Shown here piece by piece: positions 7,612 through 16,870 of a DNA stretch of 64,000 nucleotides. This DNA is from Planctomycetaceae bacterium (GTDB taxonomy: Bacteria > Planctomycetota > Phycisphaerae > UBA1845 > UTPLA1): NCBI GenBank assembly GCA_011525745.1, contig WYBU01000069.1:1-64000 (forward strand), given 5' to 3'. Made by a program: the position numbers and the translations under genes. The notes beneath the pieces were generated by a model. It saw nothing but the letters and a program-made list of their open reading frames with translations, did not search any database and was not told where the DNA came from. Position 1 is the first letter of the stretch. Every line of letters starts with the position of its first letter.

Positions 7612-10600
7612 ATGGCCTGCGACGGGAATCCGATCCACAGATCGACAACCGGCACGCGGCCGTGCGGGGCATGGCGCGCCTTTTCCCTCCCCGGCAGAAT
7701 TCTCGCGACGTGTTTGACGATCATCGTCGTGCTTCCGCCGGCTTTCCTGCCGCGGGCCGCGGCGCGGCAAGTCGATGCCCCCGCTCCACCCGCCACGCAG
7801 CGGACCGATGAAGCGATCGAACCGCTCTATCCCGTGGGCGTCAGTGAGCAGGACATCGAGCTGTACGCGACATACGCCTACTCGTGGCGCGACGCGGAGG
7901 GCTGGCGCATCAACGAGTGTCTGGGCGACTTCGAGCTGCGGCTGGGCGGCTACTCGATGCGCAGCCGCGACGCCGTCGTCTGGTTTCGCCGGCAGATGTG
8001 GCGCGACCGCGCCTTTTACGACGTCGAAGTGTTCCTGTGGCGCGAGGCGCAGATTCGACATCCGGCGGGAACGATCGAGACCGGCGACGGGCTGTTCGCA
8101 CGGGTGCGCAGCTTCGGCAAGCTGGTGCTCAACGCCGACGGTTTCACGCCGTCGCCCGACGAGCACAGCGAGCTGTTCGCCGCGGCGCGCGCGGTTCGCG
8201 CCGGCGGCATCGGGCCGGCGGCCGCGCCGGACGAGACGACCGGTCCGGTCCAGGCGACGCGCCCGGCCGGCTTTGAGTTCGAGCGCCCGCCGCGGCCGCG
8301 CATTCCCGTGTCGTATGGCAGCGAGAAGCTGACGAGCATCGTTCGCGACGGACGGCGGCTGGTGATCGCGATCGGCGACGTGTACGTGACGCAAGGGGCG
8401 GCGACGAGCGCGGACTTTCTCGAGCTGCGCGCCGACGCGGCGGTGCTCTACATGCGTGAAGGCGTGCTTGACGTCGAGTCGCCCGACGAGGAGCAGAAGC
8501 CCAAGGAAAGGCCCGACGGCGAGGAGCCGCCGCCGGACGAAGCGCTGCCCCGCTCGCCGGCGGAGGAGCGTCTGGAAGAAAAGAAGACCGATCGCGACAT
8601 GGCGCGCGAATACGTCGAGGCGGTCTATCTCGAAGGCGACGTGGTGCTGACGCGCGGTCAGCGGATGATCCGGGCGTCGCGGCTGTACTACGACTTCGCC
8701 AACGATCGCGCGTTGATACTCGACGCGGTGATGCGCGGCGTTTCGGCGCAGCGCAACCTGCCCGTCTATGTGCGTGCGGATCAGATTCGGCAACTCTCGG
8801 AGACCGAGTTTCGGGCCGACGATGCCACGATCAGCACGAGCGAGTTTCACACGCCGCACATTGCGCTGGGCGCGGAAGAGGTGCGACTGATCGACCGCAC
8901 GCCGCGCAACGAGCGCGGGGAAGTCATCGGCATAGAGGCCGGTGCGTTCGTCGCGAAACACACGACGCTTCAGCTCGACGGCGCGCCGGTGTTCTACTGG
9001 CCGTACAACCGCGGCGATTTCGCGGCCGAGCAACAGACTTTCCGCTCGGCCAAGTTCGGCTACACGAGCGAGTTCGGCGGGACGATCGAGACGCGCTGGC
9101 GGCTGTTCGACGTGCTGGGGCTGGCGCCGCCGCCGGGATACGACGGCACATTGCGGCTGGACTACTTCACGCAGCGCGGTCCCGGCGTGGGGATCGATCT
9201 GGACTACCAGCGAGACGATTCGTACGGGTTGCTGCGCACCTATTACGTGAACGACAGCGACGAGGACGATCTGGGAGGCAATCCGCAGCGCGGCGGTCCG
9301 CCGGACACCGAGGACCGCGGGCGCGTGCTGTGGCGGCATCGGCAGTTTCTGGATCAGGGCTGGGAGCTGACACTGGAGACGGCGTATCTGAGCGACGACC
9401 AGTTTCTCGAGCAGTACGAGCGCAACGAGTTCGAAAACGCCAAGGACCAGGAAACGGTGCTGTACCTGCTGAAGCGCCGCCGCAACTGGCAGTTCTCGAC
9501 GCTGTTCAACGCCAACATCAACGACTTTCTGACGCAGACGGAACATTATCCCGACGTGCGCTTCAGCCTCCTCGGCGAGCCGGTCGGCGATTACCTGACG
9601 TGGTATCACGATTCGCGCGGCGGCGTGGTTCGTTACGACCTCGACGACAACGCCCGCGAGCTGTTCCTGCCGAAGCGCGAGCAGAACAGCCGAGCGGTGT
9701 GGCGCGGCGATTTGCGCGAAGAGGCGCAGTTCCCCCTGCCGGCGCTGGGTCCGGTGAAGGTGACGCCGTTTGCCACGCTGCGCGGCAACGCCTGGGATGG
9801 CGCTCCGGGTCCGGGCGGCGGATACACGCGGGCCTACGGCGCGACGGGGCTTCGATCGAACATGTACTTTCAGCGCACTTTCGACGACGTCGAATCGCGG
9901 CTGCTCGATCTGCACCGCCTGCGGCACATCATCAAGCCCGAGGGCACGCTGTGGATCGCCGGCTCGAACCGCGACAGCGTCGAGCAGTGGCCGTTCGATG
10001 CGGACGTGGAGGGCTACGACGACTTCAGCGGCGGCGTGCTGGCGCTGCGACAGCGCTGGCAGACCAAGCGCGGCGCGCCGGGACGCTGGCGCACCGTCGA
10101 CTGGATCATCCTCGATCTCGAAGCCGGCTTCTTCTCCAACAGCCGGCCGACCGACAACACGCACGGCAACTTCGTGCCGCACCGGCCGGAGGACAGCATC
10201 AGCTCGAACTATCTGTCGGTGGATTTCCTCTATCGCCTCAGCGATTCGACGGCACTGATCTACGACGGCGTCTATGACTGGAACCGCGGCAACGCAGGCG
10301 TCAGCAACGTGTCACTGGCGTATGAACGGCTGCCGCGGCTGGCGACGTTCGTCGGATGGCGATACATCCACGACACCGATAGCAACCTGGTGGGCTTCGG
10401 CAGCAACTACAAGCTGAATGAGAAGCACACGGTCGGATTCCGCGATTATTTTGATATCGAAGAGGGCCGCAATCTCGAGACGCAGTTGATTCTGATCCGC
10501 CGCTGGCCGCGCTGGTATACGGGCGTCAGCGTCGAGTGGGATCGGTCGGTGGACGACTTCAGCATCAGCCTGACGATCTGGCCGGAAGGCGCGCCGACGT

Positions 10601-10659
10601 TTGCGATCGGATCGAAGCGCTACACGCAGTTGGGCGAGACGGTGGGCATACGGCCGTGA
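7612..10659 (+). CDS. lptD: LptD/OstA-like outer-membrane LPS-assembly protein
   Basis: 1015 residues. A hydrophobic export segment lies at about 29-50, then an OstA/LptA-like periplasmic region (VYLEGDVVLTRGQRMIRASRLYYDF, around residue 345) that alternates short beta strands in the manner of LptA, LptC and LptD. From about residue 400 the protein is a long array of amphipathic strands with aromatic girdles (FYWPYNRGDF, YGLLRTYYVND, WELTLETAYLSDDQF, TALIYDGVYDWN), as expected for a large beta-barrel. In known systems LptD with LptE places LPS in the outer leaflet. No other lpt gene is in the window, but a WaaP-type kinase at 30-32 kb supports LPS. A large acidic insert (about 284-320) interrupts the OstA-like part. 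Alternative: another OstA-fold barrel protein. Confidence 0.65.
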   Translation: MACDGNPIHRSTTGTRPCGAWRAFSLPGRILATCLTIIVVLPPAFLPRAAARQVDAPAPPATQRTDEAIEPLYPVGVSEQDIELYATYAYSWRDAEGWRINECLGDFELRLGGYSMRSRDAVVWFRRQMWRDRAFYDVEVFLWREAQIRHPAGTIETGDGLFARVRSFGKLVLNADGFTPSPDEHSELFAAARAVRAGGIGPAAAPDETTGPVQATRPAGFEFERPPRPRIPVSYGSEKLTSIVRDGRRLVIAIGDVYVTQGAATSADFLELRADAAVLYMREGVLDVESPDEEQKPKERPDGEEPPPDEALPRSPAEERLEEKKTDRDMAREYVEAVYLEGDVVLTRGQRMIRASRLYYDFANDRALILDAVMRGVSAQRNLPVYVRADQIRQLSETEFRADDATISTSEFHTPHIALGAEEVRLIDRTPRNERGEVIGIEAGAFVAKHTTLQLDGAPVFYWPYNRGDFAAEQQTFRSAKFGYTSEFGGTIETRWRLFDVLGLAPPPGYDGTLRLDYFTQRGPGVGIDLDYQRDDSYGLLRTYYVNDSDEDDLGGNPQRGGPPDTEDRGRVLWRHRQFLDQGWELTLETAYLSDDQFLEQYERNEFENAKDQETVLYLLKRRRNWQFSTLFNANINDFLTQTEHYPDVRFSLLGEPVGDYLTWYHDSRGGVVRYDLDDNARELFLPKREQNSRAVWRGDLREEAQFPLPALGPVKVTPFATLRGNAWDGAPGPGGGYTRAYGATGLRSNMYFQRTFDDVESRLLDLHRLRHIIKPEGTLWIAGSNRDSVEQWPFDADVEGYDDFSGGVLALRQRWQTKRGAPGRWRTVDWIILDLEAGFFSNSRPTDNTHGNFVPHRPEDSISSNYLSVDFLYRLSDSTALIYDGVYDWNRGNAGVSNVSLAYERLPRLATFVGWRYIHDTDSNLVGFGSNYKLNEKHTVGFRDYFDIEEGRNLETQLILIRRWPRWYTGVSVEWDRSVDDFSISLTIWPEGAPTFAIGSKRYTQLGETVGIRP

Positions 10660-11731
10660 TGGCAGAATGTCGAAACGTCGAAACGAAAGGCGAGGGAACA
10701 GGGAACAGAAGAGAGGCACGGAGGCACGAAGGGGAAAGAAGTGAGCGACGAAGCGGCCCCCGCGCAGGCTGGGGAGCAACGAAGGGAAGGTGGGTTTGAA
10801 TCGGCTGGCGAAGCGGACCGCCCCGGATGAGGCGGCGGCCTGTAGCCGCAGGTGCAGTTCGCCGAAGGCGTACGCAACCCGTGGACCGAGGCGCCTTCTC
10901 TCATTCAATTCCCCCGGCAGGGAGAACGGCGACGCTCGATCGAGACGCCAACGTGCGGAGTGATTATCCGCCGCCCCGTCCGGGGCGGACTCGATATGGG
11001 GGGTGACGCGGACGAACCGGGTCGCGGGCGCCGGGTGGCCCGCCGCGGAGCGGCGGGTTGACGATGATGGGAGTTCGAGAGCGGGCTGCGTTTGAGCGTT
11101 GCAGCACGGCCAAGCCCTCGCTCGGGGCGTTCTTCGATTGTATTCGGACATTACTTCGCGCGAGGGCTTGACCGTGCCACGCCGGCGGATTGGTTAGAAC
11201 GGGCTTGAGAAGTTCGAACCGAGACGAACGTTCTAAGGAGTCGCGCACAAATAACCTGAACAATTATCCTGGGTGGTACGGGCATCTTGCCCGTTCCGGA
11301 CGGGCGGGACGCCCGTACCACCCCTCTTCCATTCGCTCACTTTTTTTCCGCGCGATGCCTAACCGCAAGAGACCCCAGGCTCAGCGTCTGATGGGCCGGC
11401 TTCAGCCGACCGGCGTTTGCCACCAGCTTTAGCTGGTGGGACGCTGGCCACAGTACATCAATTGCCTCTTTCTTATCTTTAGCCGGCTTCAGCCGGGCTT
11501 GGTTCGCCGTCCTCCGGGGAATCGCAGGCATCGAGTCTCACAGGCTCCGGCAGTAAGACCGCCGGCAAACACCGGCCGGCTGAAGACCGGCCAGAGGGCA
11601 AGCCGCACGCAGAACCTGTATGACAAGTCCGATTCGAGGAGAGCGGTTGCAGTCGAACATTTGGCTCCACGCAAGAGCAACCCGGCGCTGCCTCACAGTC
11701 GCGGTTTGGTTCAGTCATCTCCAACGCATTC
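10660..11731. repeat. Repeat-dense intergenic region (about 1.07 kb)
   Basis: Between convergent genes, built almost wholly of dispersed repeats. 10672-10700 has GTCGAAACGTCGAAACGAAA, like the linker of the ABC ATPase near 63.9 kb. 11033-11072 is a 40-bp element repeated at 59293-59332. 11104-11178 is a complete family B palindrome. 11271-11323 is a GGGTGGTACGGGC...GCCCGTACCACCC palindrome pair. 11390-11600 holds several GC-rich palindromes (GGCCGGCTTCAGCC, ACCAGCTTTAGCTGGT). No coding frame here looks real. Confidence 0.7.
11104..11178. repeat. Family B palindromic element, complete copy
   Basis: Left arm GCACGGCCAAGCCCTCGCTC (11104-11123) and right arm GCGCGAGGGCTTGACCGTGCC (11158-11178) are inverted copies separated by a variable AT-richer loop. 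Other members: 16736-16804, 21104-21176, 36324-36389, 43210-43282, half copy 4704-4725. Confidence 0.8.
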
Positions 11732-13273
11732 TTACACCTGCTCCAGCGAGAAGCGATACGTTCCCCACGCGTTGACGGCGAAGCTCCACAGGATCATCCC
11801 CCCCAGCGGCCACGTCAGCCGCCCGCGCACGCCGAAGGCCGCGAGGATCAGCAGGAGCGGCATCGTGTCCAGCAGATATCGCTGCCCGAACTGGTACCAG
11901 CCCGTGCCGTGGAAGAACATCAGCGCGACGGTGCCCGGTATCGCGCCGGCCAGCACCGCCGCCAGCAGGTCGCGACGCTTCTGACGCCAACACAGGAAGA
12001 AGTAGAGCATCGGCGGCGAGATGAGGAACAGGCTGTTGCCCATCGGATCGAACGTCCAGCCTTCCTGGGCCGGCGTCCGCGCGGGGTATTTGCGCGGCAG
12101 CGGATTGACGAAGTAGTAGTAGAGATTGCGATCGACGTAGTACCAGTTGAACCGGCCGTGCTGCTTGAATTCGTCCCTGAAGCGGGGATTGCCGCCCTGA
12201 TCCGCGAGATGGCCCTGCCCGAAATCGAGCGGGTCGCCGAAGCGGGCCTGGTTCAGCCCAAGCTGCACGCCGATTGCGGCAACGAGCGTCAGCGCGAATC
12301 CGGTTCCCCATCCGAGATAGCGCCGCATCCAATCGGGCGACGACCTCACCGCCATCCACAGGATCACGGCGAACATCGGCGCCGCCAGGATGATCGTATT
12401 GCGGCCGAGAAATCCCAGCCCCAGCGCCGCGCCCGCGGGTATCAGCCAGCCGGGCCGCTCGATTGCTTTCAGCCCCAGCCACGCCGAGATGATGAGCATC
12501 AGCGTGCCGGCAAGCTGGGTCAGATACCAGACTTGCCCGAGGCAGGCCTGGTACATGTGGCAGGTACCGAGGCAATAGAACAGCGTCATTGCGGCGCACG
12601 CCGGCGCCGTCAGCGACGGCCACAGCGGCCTCAGCCCGCGCAGCATGAGGAAAACGAAGAACGCCGTGGCAGTGCCGAGCAGGTTGGCGATCAGGATGTC
12701 GCTGGCGCCCGGGCCGCTGACGGCGACGAACGGCAGCGCGATCATCGCCGGCAGGGGCGGCCAGTAGGCGTAGTAGCGGTCGCCCAGATGCACCCAGTCG
12801 TGAAAGGCGCGATTCAGCGTGTTGCGCGATTCCTGGTCGATCTGCGCTTCGGAGAAGTTGCGTTGTCGCATCGCCGGCGCCTTGGCGTTGCGGTAGGCCT
12901 GCCACAATTGATCGCGATTCCAGTCGGCCGGCACGGACCGGCCGGCGCGACCGAACCAGTTGCGGATGTACTGCGATTCGATATCGGCGGCGGTGAGATA
13001 GACGCGTCCCTGGAGCCAGGCGTAGGCGGTCAGGATGTGGTGGTTGTAGGTCGACTGCTGGAAGCGGAAGGTCCAGCCGCTGCCGACGCCGAGATAGACG
13101 ACGCCGCATAGGAACGTGATCGCGAACGCCGGCCAAAGCGGGATAGGGTGTCTTTCGACCGGAGCGGACGGATCGAACCCACTGTTGTCCCATTTGGACC
13201 GCTTCGCCGGCGTTCGCTCGCCGCGCGGTGGTGACTTGCCGGTGTGTTTCGGTGCCGCGGGTCGTCGTGTCAT
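11732..13273 (-). CDS. Polytopic membrane protein, possible GT-C type glycosyltransferase
   Basis: 513 residues from the ATG at 13273; a longer frame to 13381 is open but adds only a basic, hydrophobic stretch. After a charged N terminus there are about ten or more hydrophobic segments (LWPAFAITFLCGVVYLGVG, LIANLLGTATAFFVFLM, GTLMLIISAWLGL, GWLIPAGAALGLGFLG, MLYFFLCW, YLLDTMPLLLILAAFGV). A large extracytoplasmic loop lies after the first helix (YNHHILTAYAWLQGRVYL, then FHDWVHLGDRYYAYWPPLPAM). The overall plan resembles the GT-C fold of dolichyl-phosphate-mannose mannosyltransferase-like proteins, which use lipid-linked sugars, but I see no decisive catalytic Asp motif. Function therefore uncertain. 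Confidence 0.6.
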   Translation of the reverse strand: MTRRPAAPKHTGKSPPRGERTPAKRSKWDNSGFDPSAPVERHPIPLWPAFAITFLCGVVYLGVGSGWTFRFQQSTYNHHILTAYAWLQGRVYLTAADIESQYIRNWFGRAGRSVPADWNRDQLWQAYRNAKAPAMRQRNFSEAQIDQESRNTLNRAFHDWVHLGDRYYAYWPPLPAMIALPFVAVSGPGASDILIANLLGTATAFFVFLMLRGLRPLWPSLTAPACAAMTLFYCLGTCHMYQACLGQVWYLTQLAGTLMLIISAWLGLKAIERPGWLIPAGAALGLGFLGRNTIILAAPMFAVILWMAVRSSPDWMRRYLGWGTGFALTLVAAIGVQLGLNQARFGDPLDFGQGHLADQGGNPRFRDEFKQHGRFNWYYVDRNLYYYFVNPLPRKYPARTPAQEGWTFDPMGNSLFLISPPMLYFFLCWRQKRRDLLAAVLAGAIPGTVALMFFHGTGWYQFGQRYLLDTMPLLLILAAFGVRGRLTWPLGGMILWSFAVNAWGTYRFSLEQV

Positions 13274-13479
13274 GCGTCGCGTTCCATGCCGTGGGAACCA
13301 GTGACATGGTAACACGAAGGCGGTGACGACGAAAAACAGCGCGCGGGTGGCCGACCGCTTCAGCGGTGGGTTCGCGATCAAAGGAAATGAAGCAATCCGT
13401 CACGCCCGCGCAAGCGGCGTCCGTCGCGGAGCACGGCCCGCGGGACACCGGCCGCTACCGCACGCGTCAGTTGTGTGCG

Positions 13480-14211
13480 TCAGAACATCACACCGCCGCC
13501 GTAAGTGCCGAGATCGTCCTGCACGGTCTGCCGATCGCGGAACTCCACGCCGAACTCGCGGTTGATCAGGTTCACACCGCCGCCGTGCGGGCCGAAGATC
13601 TGGTTCATCCGCCGCTCGACGATGTCGCGCACCGCCATGCCCCGCGACTGGCCGATGAGCTGCGCATCCTGAATCGGATCGCCGGTGAAATGAATGCGCA
13701 GCTCGTTCATCGGCCGCCCATCGAGGAAGCCGAAACTCTCACGCAGATAGCTGCCGGCCGGCGTCGGCAGGCCGTTGGGCTGGTTGATGCCGGCGTCGCG
13801 GTAGCTCATGCGGACCGACGATCCATCGCGCGGCCAGCCGCGTTTGGCGGCCGGACAGATGAAGATCTTCTCGTCGCCCCCGAGGTACAGCGGCATCAGC
13901 ACGTTTTGCAGCGAGAACGGCCACAATTCGCGGTTGTAGGGGTCGATGTCCGCGTCGGTCGACGACGCGTTGCCGTAGCCGTTGACCGAGCCGCCGTTGG
14001 TGATCGGCGACTCGACATAGGGCACGCGCGCATCGTTGGCGACCGAGTACGCCCAGATCGCCTGCACCATCTGGCGCAGATTGCTCTGACAGGCGACGCG
14101 GGCGCCCTGTCGCCGCGCCCCGGCCAGCGCCGGCAGCAGCACGGCGATCAGCACCGAGATGATGGCGATCGAGACCAGCAGCTCGACCAGCGTGAATGCG
14201 TTTCGTTTCAT
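13480..14211 (-). CDS. Type II secretion-type pseudopilin (DUF1559-like)
   Basis: 243 residues. The N terminus MKRNAFTLVELLVSIAIISV is a textbook class III prepilin signal with FTLVELL, cleaved before Phe by a prepilin peptidase, then a long hydrophobic helix. The rest (ACQSNLRQMVQAIWAYSVAND, KIFICPAAKRGWPRDG) resembles the DUF1559/H-X9-DG family expanded in planctomycetes. AGGA precedes the start. It sits just downstream of the dockerin-type secreted protein on the same strand and may be cotranscribed with it. Confidence 0.85.
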   Translation of the reverse strand: MKRNAFTLVELLVSIAIISVLIAVLLPALAGARRQGARVACQSNLRQMVQAIWAYSVANDARVPYVESPITNGGSVNGYGNASSTDADIDPYNRELWPFSLQNVLMPLYLGGDEKIFICPAAKRGWPRDGSSVRMSYRDAGINQPNGLPTPAGSYLRESFGFLDGRPMNELRIHFTGDPIQDAQLIGQSRGMAVRDIVERRMNQIFGPHGGGVNLINREFGVEFRDRQTVQDDLGTYGGGVMF

Positions 14212-14229
14212 AAGAGTCGGTCCTTTTGT

Positions 14230-15573
14230 TCAATACAGTTCCGCCAGGAAGGCCTGAACGTCCGAACCGTCCGAGGCGCCGTCGCCGTTGACGTCGGCAC
14301 GGGCGCGCACGCAGGCGTCGACCGACGACGGATCGATCAACGCCTGCACGAACAGCAGGCGGTCGGCGTCATCGACGTCGCCGTCGCCGTCGAGGTCACC
14401 GGCGGCGGTTCGCTCCTGCGCGACGATCACGAGGTCCCAGCCGTTGGTGTCGCCGAAGACCGGATCGCCGCTGTTGTTGATGCCGAAGCCGGCCGATTCG
14501 AGATAGACGAAGCCCGGCGACGAGGCCGCCACGCGCGGCACGACGACTGTGTCGAGGTAGGCGCCGAGATCGCCGCCGGCCAGCGCCACGCCGTTGGGAT
14601 TCATCGAGTAGATGTCGTTGGGCGGCACGCCGTCGCTGATGATCGCCATTCCGCCGGCCAGCCCGTGCGCGGTGTTGTAAATCTGGCCGACGTGCGCCGT
14701 GTCGATGTCCGGCCAGCGCGTGCTGCCCAGACCCTGTCCGCTCAGCGTGGGGAACTGGCCGGTCTGGCAGTCGCGCCGCACGTACCAGCCGCGCGCGATG
14801 ACAAACTGCTGAAGCGTGCCGAGCGTGCTGGCGGTGCCGCTGTTGGGGTCGATCGAGTCGTTCCAGAACTCGAATTGCAGATTGTCGATGCGATAGACGC
14901 CGTTCAGCCCGCCGCCGGTTCCGGTGAACAATGTGATGTCGCCGGAGCGCGTGTCAAATCCCGGGTTCGTCGGTCCGACCTGGCCGGCCGTCGGCGTCGT
15001 GCCTGCGATGGTCGACACGGTTGTTGCGATGGCGGCCTGAATGTTGGGACCGGCCTCGTTTGTACCAGTGGCGTCGAGGTTATTGACCGTGGCCGTGCCG
15101 CCGGTCACGTCGAGCGTCAGGTCGATGAAGCTGTAGGTGCCGGGGATGACCACGGGCGTGGTGTTCGGAATGGGAGTCAGCCGGCGCACGCCGTTGTTCA
15201 GATCGCCGTCGAGGTCGAGCAGCGGTCCGCCGAGGAACTCGATGCCCATGAACGGTCCGTAGAACGGAATGTTGCCGCGGCGGAAGATGAAGCTCATCGC
15301 CCCGACATGGTTTGTCGGAAACAGCGGCGTGCCGGTGCCCTGAAATGAGACCGGCGGGCCGGTGTCGGCGCTGCCGGCCAGGCGGTCGCCGTCAAACATG
15401 GGCCGCGGCGTTCCGCCGCCGGGCAGGGGTGTGACGAAGCGAATCGAGCCGGGATAGCGCTGCACATCGACGCCGGTCATCAGCTCAAACGGCGATGCAA
15501 GCGTGACGGAGTTCAACAGCAGGCAGATCGCGGCGGCACAACAGCCGGCCGCGAGGGGGGTTCGTACGTGCAT
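14230..15573 (-). CDS. Secreted protein with dockerin-like C terminus
   Basis: 447 residues from the ATG at 15573, which has AAAGGAAAG six bases upstream and gives a proper signal peptide (AGCCAAAICLLLNSVTLAS). The body is rich in Gly, Thr and Asn and beta-predicted, with no family I recognise. The final 55 residues hold paired calcium-loop motifs, GDLDGDGDVDDADRLLF and ADVNGDGASDGSDVQAFL, typical of type I dockerins in planctomycete exoproteins. It lies 18 bases upstream of the pseudopilin gene on the same strand. Confidence 0.75.
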   Translation of the reverse strand: MHVRTPLAAGCCAAAICLLLNSVTLASPFELMTGVDVQRYPGSIRFVTPLPGGGTPRPMFDGDRLAGSADTGPPVSFQGTGTPLFPTNHVGAMSFIFRRGNIPFYGPFMGIEFLGGPLLDLDGDLNNGVRRLTPIPNTTPVVIPGTYSFIDLTLDVTGGTATVNNLDATGTNEAGPNIQAAIATTVSTIAGTTPTAGQVGPTNPGFDTRSGDITLFTGTGGGLNGVYRIDNLQFEFWNDSIDPNSGTASTLGTLQQFVIARGWYVRRDCQTGQFPTLSGQGLGSTRWPDIDTAHVGQIYNTAHGLAGGMAIISDGVPPNDIYSMNPNGVALAGGDLGAYLDTVVVPRVAASSPGFVYLESAGFGINNSGDPVFGDTNGWDLVIVAQERTAAGDLDGDGDVDDADRLLFVQALIDPSSVDACVRARADVNGDGASDGSDVQAFLAELY

Positions 15574-15819
15574 GGTTCTTTCCTTTCGAGGCCGTCTCGT
15601 GCGACGGCGTCGGATTCCGTGCGGTCTCGCGCTGCACACCGCCCGTCGGCGGACGTCGCGCAGGCTTCGTGGTTCTTCAGTGACGTTGTGTGTGAGTGTC
15701 GTTGAGCGTTCGAATCTGGTCGTGCGGTTCCGAGTCGCTTGGCCGCCTCGCGTTTCGGGCGCCGCGCAGGGCGCATCGCGTGTGCACGGCAATTACGGCG
15801 ACTCGTGAATTCGGCGGAT

Positions 15820-16365
15820 TCAGGCGCGCAGCGGGGGCGCGCGCAGGGCGAAGGCGTTCCAGAACGACAGGAGGCTGGAAAGTTCACGCAGCGGCGCGGC
15901 AGCGCGTTTGCCGGGTCGCGCGTACATGGCCGGCGGCGGAGCAGCGGGCGCCCGCATCGCCGTAAGAAGCCGCAGGAGCGTCGGGCGGAGCAACTGTTCG
16001 CAGCCGATCGCTCCGACGGTCGACAGCAGCAGCCACAGTTGCGAATCGCGCGCGAACACCACGTCGGGCATGCCGCGTTCGATGACGCCGGCGTGCATCA
16101 CCGCGACGATGATCAGAAACGCAATCACGGCGCGACGGTCGGAAACCAGGCGCAGGCCCGGCGCGAACGAGACTTCGAGAATGAAGAACAGATTGCTGGT
16201 CGAAAGGAACAGCAGGCGCGTCCAGTCGGTGGTTCCCGCGCCGCCGTCGAAGAGCGAGGCAAACGCCGCGTGCGTGGCGCGTAGATGCGCCAACAGGACG
16301 ACCGTCCAGAACAAGCGCCAGCCGGCGGAGCGGTTGGTCAACAGCGATGCGGCCCGGCGAAACAT
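15820..16365 (-). CDS. Hypothetical integral membrane protein
   Basis: 181 residues from the ATG at 16365, with GAGAGG six bases upstream. Hydrophobic segments include WRLFWTVVLLAHL, LLFLSTSNLFFILEV, AVIAFLIIVAVMHAGVI and LWLLLSTVGAIGCEQLL. The C terminus is basic and rich in Ala and Pro. The layout vaguely recalls vitamin K-dependent carboxylase/HTTM-type proteins but is too short to claim. It is followed on the same strand by the dockerin protein. Confidence 0.55.
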   Translation of the reverse strand: MFRRAASLLTNRSAGWRLFWTVVLLAHLRATHAAFASLFDGGAGTTDWTRLLFLSTSNLFFILEVSFAPGLRLVSDRRAVIAFLIIVAVMHAGVIERGMPDVVFARDSQLWLLLSTVGAIGCEQLLRPTLLRLLTAMRAPAAPPPAMYARPGKRAAAPLRELSSLLSFWNAFALRAPPLRA

Positions 16366-16870
16366 GGGGGTCCTCTCCGCGCCGTAAAAGCTACGACGGT
16401 TCCATCGGCGTGACAAGGTAAGCAAGATTCGTGCCAGAAACATTTGGCTCGGCGTTGATCCCGCCGGAAAGAAACGACGCATCGGCGGATGGCGCGCGGA
16501 ATGGCCCGTGTGGACTATCGAAAAGCATTAAACCTCTTGCACCACAAGGGGTTGTGCGTAAGGCATGCGGAATATCACGCAGCGCGTGGGGATGGATCAG
16601 CGGCCTCGGCGGTCCAGTATTGAGGATAGCCGTCGGCTGGCGCGGAGCACTTCAGATCAATCGAGAGCCGTTGAAGTCGTTGATTCGAGCCAAGGACGCA
16701 CGCGGAAATAACCTGCGCTATTTCATGGCGGGTGTTATGGTCAAGCCCTTGCGCGAGACCGGCCGAAACTCGGGGAGATTCTTACGTCGCGAGGGCGTGG
16801 CCATGCGGAGATTCGTCGTGTGCGGCGGGCGCTGATTCGTTCGAGTTATTTCTGTGCGAGTCCCAGGCAG
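16366..16870. repeat. Intergenic region with family B palindrome
   Basis: About 500 bases. 16736-16804 is a family B element, with arms ATGGTCAAGCCCTTGCGCGAG and GTCGCGAGGGCGTGGCCAT. The phrase CGCGGAAATAACCTGCG (about 16701-16717) recurs in related form near 44270. No gene supported. Confidence 0.6.

Noticed and set aside
7441-10182. Long minus-strand open frame (913 codons) opposite the LptD-like gene
   Set aside because: Arg/Val/Ala/His-rich composition typical of an antisense shadow in GC-rich DNA; the plus-strand frame has signal, domain order and beta-barrel pattern.
10852-11061. Short plus-strand frames in the 10.7-11.7 kb gap
   Set aside because: They consist of dispersed palindromic repeats and lack start signals.
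13366-15348. 660-codon plus-strand frame across the pseudopilin and dockerin genes
   Set aside because: It spans two well-supported minus-strand genes and has no recognisable domain.
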